From CALJDF01 sp038121105 (GTDB lineage: Bacteria > Pseudomonadota > Alphaproteobacteria > SHVP01): a stretch of 64,000 nt of DNA. Under the pieces are notes generated by a model, which searched no databases, was not told the origin of the DNA, and saw only the letters and a program-made list of their open reading frames with translations. The stretch is from contig JAYONB010000009.1 in the NCBI GenBank assembly GCA_038121105.1, positions 81,968-145,967 of the forward strand, given 5' to 3'. Positions 1 to 7,434 of this stretch are shown in pieces (positions within the stretch are counted from its first letter, which is position 1; each line of letters opens with the position of its first letter). A program made the translations under genes and the position numbers.

Positions 1-1
1 G

Positions 2-505
2 CACATTCACGATGCGCGCGACGAGACGGCCAAGTTGCTGGATACCGCGCGGCGTTGTGGTGTGCCGGTCGCCAGCTGTTTCACGGGCTACTGGAGCGAC
101 CAGGACATGCCCTACTGGAAGATCGGTGCGGTTCGCGAGCAGTTCTTCCTCGATCACGGCGGCATGGCGATGGACGAGAAGGTCTGGGACAAAAAATACG
201 ATTACGTCTTTCCCAAGTCCGCACCGTCGATCTTCTTCAAGACGCCACTGACCACGTTCCTCACCAAGCACAGCGTCGACACCGTCATCGTCACGGGTTG
301 CACCACCAGCGGGTGCGTTCGGGCCAGCACGATCGATAGTTTTTCGCACGGCTTCCGCACGATCATCCCCGAAAGCTGCGTCGGCGACGCCGATGAAGGC
401 CCGCACAACGACAACCTCCGCGATGTCGGTCGCCGTTACGCCGACGTCGTCACCCGCGCCGATGTCGAGGGCTATTTCGAAGACGTGCGCAAAAAGAACG
501 CCTAA
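2..505 (+). CDS. Isochorismatase-type cysteine hydrolase, 5' end missing
   Basis: C-terminal 167 codons of a cysteine hydrolase of the isochorismatase / N-carbamoylsarcosine amidohydrolase family; the gene starts before the window, in frame from base 2. The family signature is visible: a hydrophobic strand VDTVIVTG followed by CTTSGCVRAS, whose second Cys is the expected nucleophile, then a strand ending in ESCVGD. The aromatic FPKSAPSIFF segment before it is also typical. The catalytic Asp expected near the N-terminus lies outside the window. Such enzymes cleave amide, carbamoyl or vinyl-ether bonds in small molecules; the substrate cannot be told from the sequence. The gene precedes an IS remnant, so its downstream context is lost. 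An internal TTG at 35 is not a credible start because the fold needs the missing part. Confidence 0.85.
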   Translation, partial: HIHDARDETAKLLDTARRCGVPVASCFTGYWSDQDMPYWKIGAVREQFFLDHGGMAMDEKVWDKKYDYVFPKSAPSIFFKTPLTTFLTKHSVDTVIVTGCTTSGCVRASTIDSFSHGFRTIIPESCVGDADEGPHNDNLRDVGRRYADVVTRADVEGYFEDVRKKNA

Positions 506-580
506 CCCGCCTCGGGCTCCAGGCCGCGCGTCCCATGGGCGTGCCGGCGCCACCGAACCCTGCGGCATACGATGGTTAAC

Positions 581-880
581 TGACCTGCTCCCCAAAAACT
601 GGTCCAGGCAGATTGAGAGAGTCCGGCTAATCTGACCCTGTAGGAGGATGAAGATGAGCCGGAAGCGTTACAAACCAGAAGAGATCATCGCGAAGCTGCG
701 GGAGGCCGAGGTACTGATCGAGCGTTGGCGCCGGCATTACAACACCATCAGGCCGCACAGTTCTCTGGGCTACAGACCGCCCGCACCGGTCACGATCTTG
801 CCGCCTATGGCCAAATCGCCTTACCCTCAAACCGTCCGGGCTCTCTCATAGAAACTGGACCACTGATCTGGGGCAGGTCA
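581..880. mobile_element. Internally deleted IS3-family element (MITE-like, 300 bp)
   Basis: The segment is bounded by imperfect terminal inverted repeats about 45 bp long. The left end begins TGACCTGCTCC and the complement of the right end begins TGACCTGCCCC; both continue through a shared TGGTCCAG block and a shared GAGAGAG-CCGG block. Inside is a single short frame that joins the start of an IS3-type OrfA to the end of OrfB, so roughly a kilobase of transposase has been removed. No clear target-site duplication is visible at the edges. The size and intact ends resemble a non-autonomous element that a full-length relative could move, but it may simply be a dead copy. Confidence 0.75.
648..851 (+). 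pseudogene. In-frame OrfA/OrfB fusion remnant of an IS3-type transposase
   Basis: This 67-codon frame starts like IS3-family OrfA (MKMSRKRYKPEEIIAKLREA, the first helix of the HTH region). After about 23 residues it passes directly into the extreme C-terminus of OrfB (WRRHYNTIRPHSSLGYRPP, the end of the rve integrase domain). The DDE catalytic core and the frameshift site are absent, so it cannot be an active transposase. The reading frame is nevertheless kept across the deletion, and GGAGG sits just before the start codon. It lies entirely within the inverted repeats of the surrounding element. Confidence 0.8.
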
Positions 881-922
881 TACTCACTAAACGCCGAGGG
901 TCGAGGGAGGGGCCGCCAATTA

Positions 923-1201
923 ATGGAGCACACGCGGGTCGGCCCTGCCGACTACATAAACATCCAAACTGGTGAAGTGCTCGATCCCGACTTCAAGGTT
1001 TTCCCACCTAGTAGACCGTGGCGTTTCATAGTCAGTGTGCAGGGGGTGAGGGAGCTTCTTCGTTCTCATGCACACGCCACCGCGACAAGCAGCTTTGGAA
1101 CCCTGACTGTAGAGGGAGATTCAAGCCTCGGGCGCACGCTTCGGCAGTCTTTGCCGCGAGCACTTTCGAGCGATCGTCTGCACCTGAAAGACAAGGGCTA
1201 G
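923..1201 (+). CDS. Small protein of unknown function, coupled to bestrophin gene
   Basis: A 92-residue product that I do not recognise. It has no signal peptide or membrane segment and is basic towards its C-terminus. It contains a segment reading INIQTGEVLDPDFKVF, then a mixed central region and a Ser/Arg/Leu-rich tail. The ATG at 923 is preceded by a purine-rich GGGAGGGG at suitable spacing. Its TAG stop overlaps the GTG start of the next gene by one base (TAGTG), the arrangement expected for translational coupling. It lies just downstream of the IS3-type remnant, so it could be part of a transferred piece. A chance open frame cannot be excluded; the coupling is the main argument that it is real. 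Confidence 0.5.
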   Translation: MEHTRVGPADYINIQTGEVLDPDFKVFPPSRPWRFIVSVQGVRELLRSHAHATATSSFGTLTVEGDSSLGRTLRQSLPRALSSDRLHLKDKG

Positions 1202-2133
1202 TGTTAGTTCGCAGTCGCACGAATGTTCACAGACTGCTGGCAGTCGTGACCCGGAAACTGGTGCTATTAGGCGGCGCTTCGGTAGCGGCGGCATTTGTTG
1301 CAGACTCTGGCTACCGGGATCTTCTGTTTCCGGCAACTACGACAGGAGTTCTTATTGGGTCAGCGTCTATATTCTTAGCGTTCAGGATCAACGTAGGGTA
1401 TGGGCGATGGTCCCAAGGGCGTCAAATATGGGGTGGCCTTGTTCCCGCGAACCGCAATCTCGCTCTCTACGTCATCTCGATGATGCGTCTGTTCTCTGCA
1501 AATTCGGCCGATGATCGCGAGTTTAAACGGCGGTTCGTTTATCGACAGATCGGCTACGTCAACGCTTTACGCCTGCAGTTGCGACGCCAGGAGGGAAGCG
1601 ACTGGGATGGGCAACTTTGGAAAAGAACAGTCAACGGAAGGGCCCTATTCTCCCCGGACGAAATGCATTGGGTGCAAGACGCTTCAAACAAGGCGCTCCA
1701 GATTCTGACGGTCCAGACGGAGAGCGTGTCCGAGTATTTTAAGGAAAGAGATCAGCTTGTCGTCGTCAAGATACTGGAGCTGATTTCGGACATATCAAGT
1801 CGTCAAGGTCAGGCCGAAGGTCTTAAGAGCACGGTCCTCGCTTGGGGCTACGCGTTTTACACCAAGATGTTGGCATATTGCTTGGCGATCGTCGTAATTC
1901 TGAGCGAATTGAATGCCTTCGCGATCTCCAACATTGTCCTTGTCACAATAGTCGCGACAATATTTCTGACCATTGAAGAAGTGGGACGAAATCTTGACAA
2001 TCCTTTTGACGGTTCGTTCAACGACACACCGATGTCCAGTCTCTGCAGGACAATTGAAATCAACTTACTTCAGCAGATCGGCGAACCGTGCTCTCTCGAG
2101 CCATTGGGCCCAGTGGGCGGCAGGCTTGACTAG
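1201..2133 (+). CDS. Bestrophin-like (YneE/RFP-TM) membrane channel protein
   Basis: 310 residues resembling bacterial bestrophins, pentameric ion channels of the inner membrane. Supporting features are the N-terminal VRSRTNVHRLL followed by a hydrophobic segment, the LIGSASIFLAFRINVGYGRW region (the conserved small-residue stretch plus FRxNxxYxRWxxxRxxWG signature), two hydrophobic segments near residues 225-265, and a C-terminal EEVGRNLDNPFDG that matches the conserved acidic/NPF motif. The GTG at 1201 is chosen because it gives the usual bestrophin N-terminus and overlaps the stop of the small upstream gene; a longer frame from 1018 adds a stretch unlike the family. Base and codon use here is less GC-rich than in the flanking genes, and IS remnants lie on both sides, which suggests acquisition. 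Transported ion unknown. Confidence 0.85.
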   Translation: MLVRSRTNVHRLLAVVTRKLVLLGGASVAAAFVADSGYRDLLFPATTTGVLIGSASIFLAFRINVGYGRWSQGRQIWGGLVPANRNLALYVISMMRLFSANSADDREFKRRFVYRQIGYVNALRLQLRRQEGSDWDGQLWKRTVNGRALFSPDEMHWVQDASNKALQILTVQTESVSEYFKERDQLVVVKILELISDISSRQGQAEGLKSTVLAWGYAFYTKMLAYCLAIVVILSELNAFAISNIVLVTIVATIFLTIEEVGRNLDNPFDGSFNDTPMSSLCRTIEINLLQQIGEPCSLEPLGPVGGRLD

Positions 2134-2245
2134 AGACTCCCAGGGAAACAATACCACTGCGCTTTCTCTTCGCTGCTTAGCTGCTTGAGGGGTGCTGACA
2201 AGTTAACTTGGCTTAGCGCAAAGAGGCGCCCGCAGCTTTGCTGAT

Positions 2246-2389
2246 TCAAGCAGCGATGGTAGAAACCTCCCACGCCCGATCAGCTTGGGCTCTCATGCTC
2301 CGAAGAGTTCGTCGGGAGATCAGGTGGGTCTGGATATTGAAGGTGTTGTAGAAGGCAGCATGACGTGCTCTAGCTACGAAGTTTGAAAT
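2246..2389 (-). pseudogene. C-terminal remnant of an IS6-type DDE transposase
   Basis: Reading the minus strand from 2389 to the TGA at 2246-2248 gives about 47 codons with the closing pattern of IS6-family transposases: HAAFYNTFNIQTHLISRRT followed by an Arg/Ala-rich helix and a short Ala end. The frame hits a stop immediately upstream (2390-2392), and no transposase sequence is seen beyond it. The fragment fills most of the 318-bp gap between the bestrophin gene and the next coding region and marks a second insertion event in this patch. It was recognised by eye from the motif; a protein search would confirm the exact IS group. Confidence 0.65.
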
Positions 2390-2451
2390 TCAGAAAATTT
2401 TGCGCAGGTCAATGGGGGACTTCAAGCCGCTGGCTGATGTAGAGAACGGCC

Positions 2452-2685
2452 ATGCCTCGCAATGGTGCCATTGCTCTCTCAGATTGCCGAAAGCCAACGC
2501 TTACGCTCTCGTGCGAAAAGTGCGAGCGGCACTCAATCCATAGGATTGCCGACCTAATCGCGGAGTACGGGCGCGACAAGGGGCTGCCTGATATTCGACA
2601 TGCGCTTCGTGCGGATTGTCCCCGGCACGGCAATCCGACCTATGATCAATGCGGGGCTTATTACGTTACAGGGAATGCATCTTGA
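2452..2685 (+). CDS. Small Cys-rich protein, putative zinc ribbon
   Basis: 77 residues with a CEKCERHS pair near the N-terminus and a second pair in ADCPRHGNPTYDQCGAYY, a spacing that suggests one zinc-binding ribbon. Between them is a helix-forming segment (HRIADLIAEYGRDKGLPDIRHAL). This layout matches a small uncharacterised protein family common in Rhizobiales and other Alphaproteobacteria, often found near mobile elements; the function is unknown to me. There is no signal peptide or membrane helix, so it should be cytoplasmic. The ATG at 2452 lacks a strong ribosome-binding sequence. The neighbouring transposase tail and downstream AT-rich gap place it in the accessory patch. Confidence 0.65.
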   Translation: MPRNGAIALSDCRKPTLTLSCEKCERHSIHRIADLIAEYGRDKGLPDIRHALRADCPRHGNPTYDQCGAYYVTGNAS

Positions 2686-2784
2686 AACGAGAAAGCGTCA
2701 AGCCCCCCGGCCAAGCCCGACAAAGGGCCACCCACCCTTTTGGTCGGCGCTTGAAAGTAGTCCGCCTGTAGTACGCATAGTATT

Positions 2785-2819
2785 TTGAGAAACACATTGT
2801 ATATAAATATCAATGTGTT
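2785..2819 (+). promoter_or_regulatory. Candidate promoter overlapped by an inverted repeat
   Basis: An AT-rich stretch with TTGAGA at 2785-2790, a 17-base spacer and TATCAA at 2808-2813, a plausible sigma-70-type pair. Perfect 9-bp inverted repeat arms AACACATTG (2791-2799) and CAATGTGTT (2811-2819) flank an 11-bp AT-only centre and overlie the spacer and the -10. This is the geometry of a repressor operator. It lies about 107 bp upstream of the zinc-peptidase gene. Prediction by inspection only. Confidence 0.4.
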
Positions 2820-2926
2820 GATAAGATATTCCTGCTAACGCCTTGTTAACCATAACTTTTTTCCGATTAGGCCCGCCCAGCGCCTAAGATGATCGCCGGT
2901 CTGATTGGTTGGTAGTTGGGTTTGTC

Positions 2927-3583
2927 ATGACCAGTGTCGGCGTTTCTCTCGTCGCTACATTGAGCCAAGGCATCTTGCCCCGTCCTGGGGACGGTGGTGC
3001 TTTCGAGGCGCCCCAAGCCGGTGCGGTAGAGGATCGTACTGAACCCTCGTCGCGGGGTCCGGCCGCGATCGTGCAGCTATCGGCCAACGAAGACGGCGGG
3101 GGCCTACCGGGCCAGACCCTCACCGAAGAAGAAAAAGCCGTCGTCCGCGAACTCAAGAAAATCGATGCCGAAGTACGGCGTCACGAACAAGCCCATGCCC
3201 GGGCGGGTGGTCAACATGCCGGCGCCCCGCGCTACGACTACCAAACCGGCCCGGACGGCAAGCAATACGCTGTTGGCGGGTCGGTGCCGATCGATGTCAG
3301 TCCGGTCGCCGGCGATCCCGCGGCGACGATTGAAAAGATGCGCGCCGTGAAGGCCGCCGCGACCGCCCCGGCTGAGCCCTCCGCTCAGGACCGCGCGATC
3401 GCCGCCAAAGCGGACGCGGAGACTCGCAAGGCCCAAGCCGAGCTCGCCAAGGAAAAAGCCGAAAGCGGCGGCGTCGGCCTAAGCGCTGCGCCCGCCACCG
3501 ACCCCCTGGATCAAACCGGCCCACCGCTACCCGAACAGGCCGTGCTCGCCTATCGCGGCGCCTTGAGCTTGGGCGACCTCTAG
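2927..3583 (+). CDS. SprA-related putative zinc metallopeptidase (CJM1_0395 family)
   Basis: 218 residues. The core HEQAHARAGG at residues 86-95 contains the zinc-binding HExxH motif. The family block follows: APRYDYQTGPDGKQYAVGG and then IDVSPVAGDPAATI. Ahead of it is the usual helical segment LTEEEKAVVRELKKIDAEV. The N-terminus is hydrophobic but short, and the region between residues 20 and 65 is low-complexity and Pro/Gly-rich, as is the C-terminal tail. Family members are annotated as putative metalloproteases; no substrate is known. The ATG at 2927 is preferred over the upstream in-frame TTG at 2909. The gene stands alone behind the AT-rich promoter region. Confidence 0.8.
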   Translation: MTSVGVSLVATLSQGILPRPGDGGAFEAPQAGAVEDRTEPSSRGPAAIVQLSANEDGGGLPGQTLTEEEKAVVRELKKIDAEVRRHEQAHARAGGQHAGAPRYDYQTGPDGKQYAVGGSVPIDVSPVAGDPAATIEKMRAVKAAATAPAEPSAQDRAIAAKADAETRKAQAELAKEKAESGGVGLSAAPATDPLDQTGPPLPEQAVLAYRGALSLGDL

Positions 3584-3682
3584 CGCCGCCCTTCGAGGCC
3601 GCGTCACCCTCAACAGACACCCCGCATTGCCCGACCTCGCGGCGCATGGCATACCTCTGCCTCGTACGTTGAGGGAGGTTTC

Positions 3683-4807
3683 ATGAAGATCCGCGCCGCC
3701 GTTCTGCACGAATTGGGCTTGCCACGCCCCTACACCGAATCGAAACCTCTCAAAATCGAAACCCTCGATCTCGACCCGCCCAGCGAGGGCGAGGTGTTGG
3801 TCAAGATCCATGCCGCCGGTTTGTGCCACTCGGACCTTTCGGTGATCGACGGCAACCGGCCGCGTCCGATGCCCATGGCGTTGGGCCATGAGGCTGCCGG
3901 CGAGGTGCTTGAGGTCGGCCACGGCGTCGATGACGTGGAGCCGGGCGATCATGTCGTTTTCGTTTTCGTGCCCAGCTGCGGCCACTGCAAACCATGCGCC
4001 TCGGGCCGCCCGGCCTTATGCGAACCGGCGGCGGTCGCCAACGGGGCAGGGACCTTGGTCTCCGGCGCGCGCCGTCTGAGCCTCGACGGTACGCCCATCA
4101 ACCATCACCTCGGCGTCTCAGCCTTTGCCGACCACGCCGTGGTTTCACGACGTTCCTTCGTGAAGATCGAAAAGGACATTCCCTTCGACATTGCGGCCCT
4201 GTTCGGCTGCGCCGTCATCACCGGCGTTGGCGCCGTCGTCAACACCTCTAAGGTGCATCCCGGCTCGACTGTCGCGGTGATCGGCCTGGGCGGGATCGGG
4301 CTCAACACGTTGCTGGGAGCCCGGCTCGCCGGTGCGCGGCAGATCGTCGCCATCGACATGCGCGCGGACAAGCTCGACTTTGCGCGCCAACTCGGCGCCA
4401 CCGATGCTTTCCTTGCGAGCGACGAAAATTGCGCGGCGGCCGTCAAAGAGGCTACCGGCGGCGGTGTCGACTACGCGTTCGAAATGGCCGGATCGGCCAA
4501 GGCGCTGGAACTGGCGTGGAACATCACCGGTCGCGGTGGCGAGACGGTGTCCGCCGGCTTGCCGCATCCCGATCAACGCCTGTCGATCCCGCCGGTGCAA
4601 ATGGTTGCCGAAGAGCGCACTCTTCGCGGCAGCTATCTCGGCAGCTGTGTCCCGGTGCGCGATATCCCGAATTTCGTCCAGCTCTATCGCGCCGGGCAGT
4701 TGCCGGTCGACCGTCTGATGACGGAAACCGTACGGCTCGACGATATCAACGAAGCCTTCGAACGTCTCGCAACCGGCGAGACCATTCGCACCGTGATGGT
4801 GCCCTAG
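3683..4807 (+). CDS. Zinc-dependent medium-chain alcohol dehydrogenase
   Basis: 374-residue NAD(P)-dependent dehydrogenase of the medium-chain zinc family. The catalytic zinc ligands expected for the family are present at Cys48 (GLCHSD) and His69-Glu70 (GHE). A complete structural-zinc lobe has Cys99, Cys102, Cys105 and Cys113. The Rossmann fold shows GLGGIGLNTL followed by an acidic strand end (AIDMRADK), which favours NAD over NADP. The FGCAVITGVGAV segment resembles class III-like enzymes, but the substrate cannot be named. A strong GGGAGG precedes the ATG. The stop codon overlaps that of the convergent MoeA/MocA fusion gene in a shared CTAG, so the two genes have no intergenic space. Confidence 0.9.
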   Translation: MKIRAAVLHELGLPRPYTESKPLKIETLDLDPPSEGEVLVKIHAAGLCHSDLSVIDGNRPRPMPMALGHEAAGEVLEVGHGVDDVEPGDHVVFVFVPSCGHCKPCASGRPALCEPAAVANGAGTLVSGARRLSLDGTPINHHLGVSAFADHAVVSRRSFVKIEKDIPFDIAALFGCAVITGVGAVVNTSKVHPGSTVAVIGLGGIGLNTLLGARLAGARQIVAIDMRADKLDFARQLGATDAFLASDENCAAAVKEATGGGVDYAFEMAGSAKALELAWNITGRGGETVSAGLPHPDQRLSIPPVQMVAEERTLRGSYLGSCVPVRDIPNFVQLYRAGQLPVDRLMTETVRLDDINEAFERLATGETIRTVMVP

Positions 4808-6429
4808 CGCGGCCCTTTTTTGCGATAGGCCTGCAACGCTTCGGGCGTATCGACATCGACGAAAATCGCGTCGTCCTCCAGCGCCACCTCGCACACCGCG
4901 TCGGCATGGGTGCCGATCAGGTGGCGCGCGCCAACATCGCCCGAAAGGTCGGCGATTTCGGCGAAATAATCGCGGCCCCATAGTACCGGGTTGCCGCGTT
5001 TGCCTCGGGTCGTCGGCACACAGATGCTGCGGCCCTCCACCGGGTTGAACGCGGCGATGATCCGGTTGATGTGGTCGGTCGTGACCGCAGGCATATCGCC
5101 CAACAACACGATCGCCCCATCGGAATCGGGGGACACCGCCGCGATGCCGGCCTTGAGCGAGGCGCTCAGGCCGTCCGCAAAATGCGGGTTCTCGACGAAG
5201 CGCACCTCGGTGTCGGCCAGGGCGGCGCGTACCGCATCACCCTCATGGCCCGTCACCACGATGACGTCGCGCGCTTGGCTGGCCTGCGCTTGGGCCACCA
5301 CCCGGCGCACCATCGCAGTGCCATCGAGATCTTCCAGCAACTTGTTGGCCGTGCCCATGCGACGGGATTGCCCTGCGGCCAAGACCACCGCGGTGATGCG
5401 CGGCACGCGAGGGGCCTTGTCTGCGGCGGCGGGGTCGCGCAACTGCCCGCGCGAGGGTATTTCCTTTAGCAGTCCGCCGACCCCCATGGCCTGTATGGCG
5501 GGCCCATCGACCGGCACGCCGGCCAGCAATCGCCACAACACCCAATCAACCCCGTTCAGCTTGGGCGAGCGCGCGCAGCCCGGCAGGCCGATCACCGAGG
5601 TCTCGCCGACATGGGCGGTCAAGATCAGGTTGCCGGGGTCGACCGGCATGCCGAAATGATCGATTGCGCCGCCCGCCGCGACGATGCCGGCCGGCACCAC
5701 GTCGCGCCGGTCGACGATGGCCGATGCGCCGTAGATCAAGATCGGCGCGCAGCCCTCCGTCAGGAGGTCCGTCACTGCCGTGCCGATGGCCGATTCGTCG
5801 TGGGCGCAGCGCCGTTCCGCGCTCAACCCGCTGCCCAATTGCGTCAAACGTTGGCCGACGACTGCCGCCGTCTTGTCGAGCACGCTGTCTTTGGTGCCGG
5901 ACAAAGTGGTCATGATCAGCCCCACCTTGTGGGGCGTAATCGGCGCCAGGGTCACCGGCGCCGCATCGCGCACCATGTCGGTGCAGGCCTCAATCGCCGC
6001 TTGGGGGGCGGCGAACGGAATGATCTTCACCGTGGCCAACAATTGGCCTTCGGTCACATGGTCGAACGGCGTCAGTGTCGCGACGGTAATCGCCTCATGC
6101 ACCAGATTGAGGCGGTCGATTTGCGCCCGATCCACCAACACGACCCCATCGGCGGCGGCGAACAGGTTGCAACGCCCGGTAAAGGCCGCGCTGATCTTCG
6201 CGCCGTCGCCGCAAATCGCCTTAGCGATCGCCTCGGCGGCCTCGTCTTCCGGCAGGTCGCCCTCTTCAAAGCGGGCGGCCAAAACCTCGGCAACGCCGGC
6301 CTGCGTCAGGGCTGCAATATCGGCCGCCGACAACCGCCGGCCTTTCTTGAAGGCGCCACCGTCAAATCGCAGGCTATGGGCGAGAATACAGTCCGCCGCC
6401 TCGGCCACCGGGATGGAACCAAAAAACAT
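4804..6429 (-). CDS. MoeA-like / MocA-type nucleotidyltransferase fusion for molybdenum cofactor
   Basis: 541 residues in two parts. The first ~330 residues form a molybdopterin-binding MoeA/MogA-like region, with LIMTTLSGTKDS and LTEGCAPILIYGASAIVDRR as recognisable blocks. The second part, from about residue 345, is a MobA/MocA-like nucleotidyltransferase with AVVLAAGQSRRMG as the NTP-binding loop, a Lys in NKLLEDL and LLGDMPAV as the metal-binding strand. Such fusions accompany xanthine-dehydrogenase/CO-dehydrogenase-type enzymes and are thought to convert molybdopterin to its cytosine dinucleotide form. It is the last gene of the cox-type operon, starting one base after the XdhC-C gene ends. 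Direct role in this operon is inferred from context. Confidence 0.85.
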   Translation of the reverse strand: MFFGSIPVAEAADCILAHSLRFDGGAFKKGRRLSAADIAALTQAGVAEVLAARFEEGDLPEDEAAEAIAKAICGDGAKISAAFTGRCNLFAAADGVVLVDRAQIDRLNLVHEAITVATLTPFDHVTEGQLLATVKIIPFAAPQAAIEACTDMVRDAAPVTLAPITPHKVGLIMTTLSGTKDSVLDKTAAVVGQRLTQLGSGLSAERRCAHDESAIGTAVTDLLTEGCAPILIYGASAIVDRRDVVPAGIVAAGGAIDHFGMPVDPGNLILTAHVGETSVIGLPGCARSPKLNGVDWVLWRLLAGVPVDGPAIQAMGVGGLLKEIPSRGQLRDPAAADKAPRVPRITAVVLAAGQSRRMGTANKLLEDLDGTAMVRRVVAQAQASQARDVIVVTGHEGDAVRAALADTEVRFVENPHFADGLSASLKAGIAAVSPDSDGAIVLLGDMPAVTTDHINRIIAAFNPVEGRSICVPTTRGKRGNPVLWGRDYFAEIADLSGDVGARHLIGTHADAVCEVALEDDAIFVDVDTPEALQAYRKKGPR

Positions 6430-6430
6430 G

Positions 6431-7114
6431 TCAGCCCGGCGGTTGGCGCAGGCGTTCGGTTATCTGCGCCAGCACGGCCACGGCGATCTCGGCGGGCGAC
6501 TTGGCCCCGATCGCGAGTCCGACCGGGCCGCAAATCCGCGCCATATCGGCCTCGCTGAAGCCTGCTTTGCCCAAGCGATACAGCCGCGCGTTGTGGGTTT
6601 TCTTGCTGCCTAGGGCGCCGATGTAAAACACCGGCGATCGCAGCGCGACCTCCAACGCCGGGTCGTCGATCTTGGGGTCATGCGTCAGCGTCACGATCGC
6701 GGTGCGCGCATCCGGCGACAGCGTCGCCATCGCATCGTCGGGCCATTCGGTCATCACCGTCACGCCTGGGAACCGCTCTTCGCTGGCGAAGGCGGCGCGG
6801 GGGTCGATCACGGTCACGTCGTAGCCGGTCATCGCCGCCATGCGGGCCAAGGGCTGGGCGATATGCACCGCGCCGACGATAATCAGCCGCAGCGGCGGGT
6901 TGTAGACATTGAGAAATATCTTCGTGCCGTCGTCCTCGACTACGCCGCTTTTATCCAACCGCGCGGCGTCTTGCGCTGCGGCCAACAGGGGGTCGTCGCC
7001 CGGCTCGTAAGGGTAGATCAAGCGTTCGTCGCCGGTCGCGAGATCGGTCGCCAGCACCACCGCGCGTTTCGCCGCCTGATCGGCCAGCACTTGTTGGAGC
7101 GTGGCGTCCTTCAT
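6431..7114 (-). CDS. XdhC/CoxI family protein, C-terminal Rossmann half
   Basis: 227 residues matching the C-terminal (XdhC_C) half of XdhC. A central nucleotide-binding fold is marked by LIIVGAVHIAQPLARMA, then VIDPRAAFASEERFPG, then VTLTHDPKIDDPAL and YIGALGSKKTHNARL. XdhC proteins bind molybdenum cofactor and help load the sulfurated form into xanthine-dehydrogenase-family enzymes. Here the protein is encoded separately from the N-terminal half, which is the preceding gene; their ATG and TGA overlap in ATGA, so a stable complex is likely. The start at 7114 was chosen for this overlap; a longer frame to 7153 is probably spurious. Confidence 0.87.
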   Translation of the reverse strand: MKDATLQQVLADQAAKRAVVLATDLATGDERLIYPYEPGDDPLLAAAQDAARLDKSGVVEDDGTKIFLNVYNPPLRLIIVGAVHIAQPLARMAAMTGYDVTVIDPRAAFASEERFPGVTVMTEWPDDAMATLSPDARTAIVTLTHDPKIDDPALEVALRSPVFYIGALGSKKTHNARLYRLGKAGFSEADMARICGPVGLAIGAKSPAEIAVAVLAQITERLRQPPG

Positions 7115-7434
7115 GCGACCCGTTCGACGAACACTTGCACCTTGCCGCCGCATGCGAGGCCCACTTCCCAGGCCTGTTCGTTGGTCACGCCAAAGTCCAG
7201 CAGGCGCGTTTCGCCGTCATTGATGGCGGCCAAGGCCTCTTCCACCACTGCGCCCTCGATGCAGCCGCCCGAGACCGAGCCGACAAATTTGCCGCTGTCC
7301 TCGACCGCCAGTTGCGAGCCGACCGGACGGGGCGAGGAGCCCCAGGTCGTGACCACCGTGGCCAAGGCGACGCCTTTGCCTTCTTGCCGCCATGCGGCGG
7401 TTTGTTCCAAAACGTTGTCGACTTCTGCGGTCAT
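7111..7434 (-). CDS. XdhC/CoxI family protein, N-terminal half
   Basis: 107 residues corresponding to the N-terminal XdhC/CoxI domain. The conserved VVTTWGSSPRPVGSQL and GSVSGGCIEGAVVEEAL blocks are present, and the C-terminus has GLACGGKVQVFVE, whose Cys is conserved in the family. In single-chain XdhC this region precedes the Rossmann half found here in the next gene. The start at 7434 overlaps the stop of the VWA gene as ATGA, and its own stop overlaps the next start in the same way, so all three should be translated from one mRNA. Role in Mo-cofactor insertion is inferred from the family. Confidence 0.87.
   Translation of the reverse strand: MTAEVDNVLEQTAAWRQEGKGVALATVVTTWGSSPRPVGSQLAVEDSGKFVGSVSGGCIEGAVVEEALAAINDGETRLLDFGVTNEQAWEVGLACGGKVQVFVERVA

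Noticed and set aside
2600..2788. 62-residue plus-strand frame after the zinc-ribbon gene
   Set aside because: It starts inside the preceding gene in another frame and shows no recognisable motif.
2848..2865. GTTAACCATAAC motif considered as a CtrA site
   Set aside because: CtrA sites need two TTAA halves seven bases apart; only one TTAA occurs here.
5611..6558. Long plus-strand frame opposite the MoeA/MocA gene
   Set aside because: It has the Arg/Ala/Gly-rich composition of an antisense shadow and no recognisable domain, while the minus-strand protein is clearly conserved.
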